The notes beneath the pieces were generated by a model. That model did no database searches. It worked only from the letters and a program-made list of their open reading frames with translations, and had not been told where the DNA came from. DNA of 14,861 nucleotides, taken from assembly GCA_041623475.1 (NCBI GenBank), contig JBFJWU010000038.1, forward strand, positions 1 through 14,861. The letters run 5' to 3'. Shown one piece after another: positions 14,807 to 14,861 of this stretch. Both the position numbers and the translations under genes were made by a program. Numbering within the stretch: the first letter of the stretch is position 1; each line of letters opens with the position of its first letter. The DNA is from JBFJWU01 sp041623475 [NCBI: bacterium] (lineage in GTDB: Bacteria; J088).

Positions 14807-14861
14807 AATGGGTCCATTTTCGTATCGGGCTGACGATCTGTCGCGACCGGGTTAGCGAGAC
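14803..14861 (-). CDS. C-terminal end of an unidentified gene upstream of hemE (partial)
   Basis: On the minus strand the frame entering at 14861 is open for about 18 codons (ending DTKMDPL) and stops at a TGA overlapping the hemE GTG as GTGA (14806-14803). The same junction is used by hemE/hemH and at two other places in the window, which argues that this is the tail of the preceding operon gene. The residues visible are too few and featureless to identify it. The alternative is a leader with a five-codon mini frame starting at the ATG at 14817-14815. Confidence 0.45.
   Translation of the reverse strand, partial: LANPVATDRQPDTKMDPL

Noticed and set aside
1-14861. CRISPR arrays, insertion sequences, tRNA or rRNA genes, prophage remnants, attachment sites
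   Set aside because: I looked for repeated spacer patterns, terminal inverted repeats, transposase motifs and cloverleaf ends and saw none. The only repeated structure at the protein level is the ankyrin series.

Overview
The window is about 14.9 kb of GC-rich, gene-dense bacterial DNA, with no mobile element, CRISPR array, tRNA or rRNA that I can see. Export signals, an apparent outer-membrane beta-barrel domain and the gene order leuB-asd-...-truA point to a Gram-negative, proteobacteria-like organism. An HMG-CoA synthase of the mevalonate-pathway type, a CFI-box-type domain and a ferrochelatase with a possible [2Fe-2S] cluster make an ordinary enteric or pseudomonad unlikely. I cannot place it more precisely. 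About half the genes start with GTG, and many neighbours overlap by 4 bases (GTGA or ATGA).

Left part (1-2862). The tail of an unknown gene overlaps a beta-carbonic anhydrase on the plus strand. A strong bidirectional terminator separates it from a convergent HMG-CoA synthase gene. A 200-bp spacer with repeated CTAAC elements divides that gene from a divergent metallo-beta-lactamase-fold hydrolase with an altered metal motif.

Central part (2865-8405, minus strand). This is one tightly packed operon: leuB (leucine synthesis), asd (aspartate-family amino acids), a large exported protein with a CFI-box-like domain fused to a barrel-like domain, a histidine phosphatase, and truA (tRNA pseudouridylation). 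A promoter candidate lies upstream of leuB. The exported protein and the phosphatase sit between asd and truA, where some proteobacteria carry fimV.

Right-centre (8631-12128). A secreted protein made almost entirely of about 21 ankyrin repeats is read leftward. Divergent from it are an extended-SDR (YeeZ-like) protein and a translationally coupled small membrane protein with a zinc-ribbon-like CxxC pair.

Right end (12133-14861, minus strand). This is a haem operon, hemE-hemH-histidine phosphatase, entered by an unidentified upstream gene. Every junction is a 4-base stop/start overlap. It converges on the zinc-ribbon gene with only 4 bp between the stops.

The best candidates for something new are the CFI-box/barrel fusion inside the leuB-asd-truA operon, the possible iron-sulfur ferrochelatase, and the HxDxDH hydrolase opposite mvaS.
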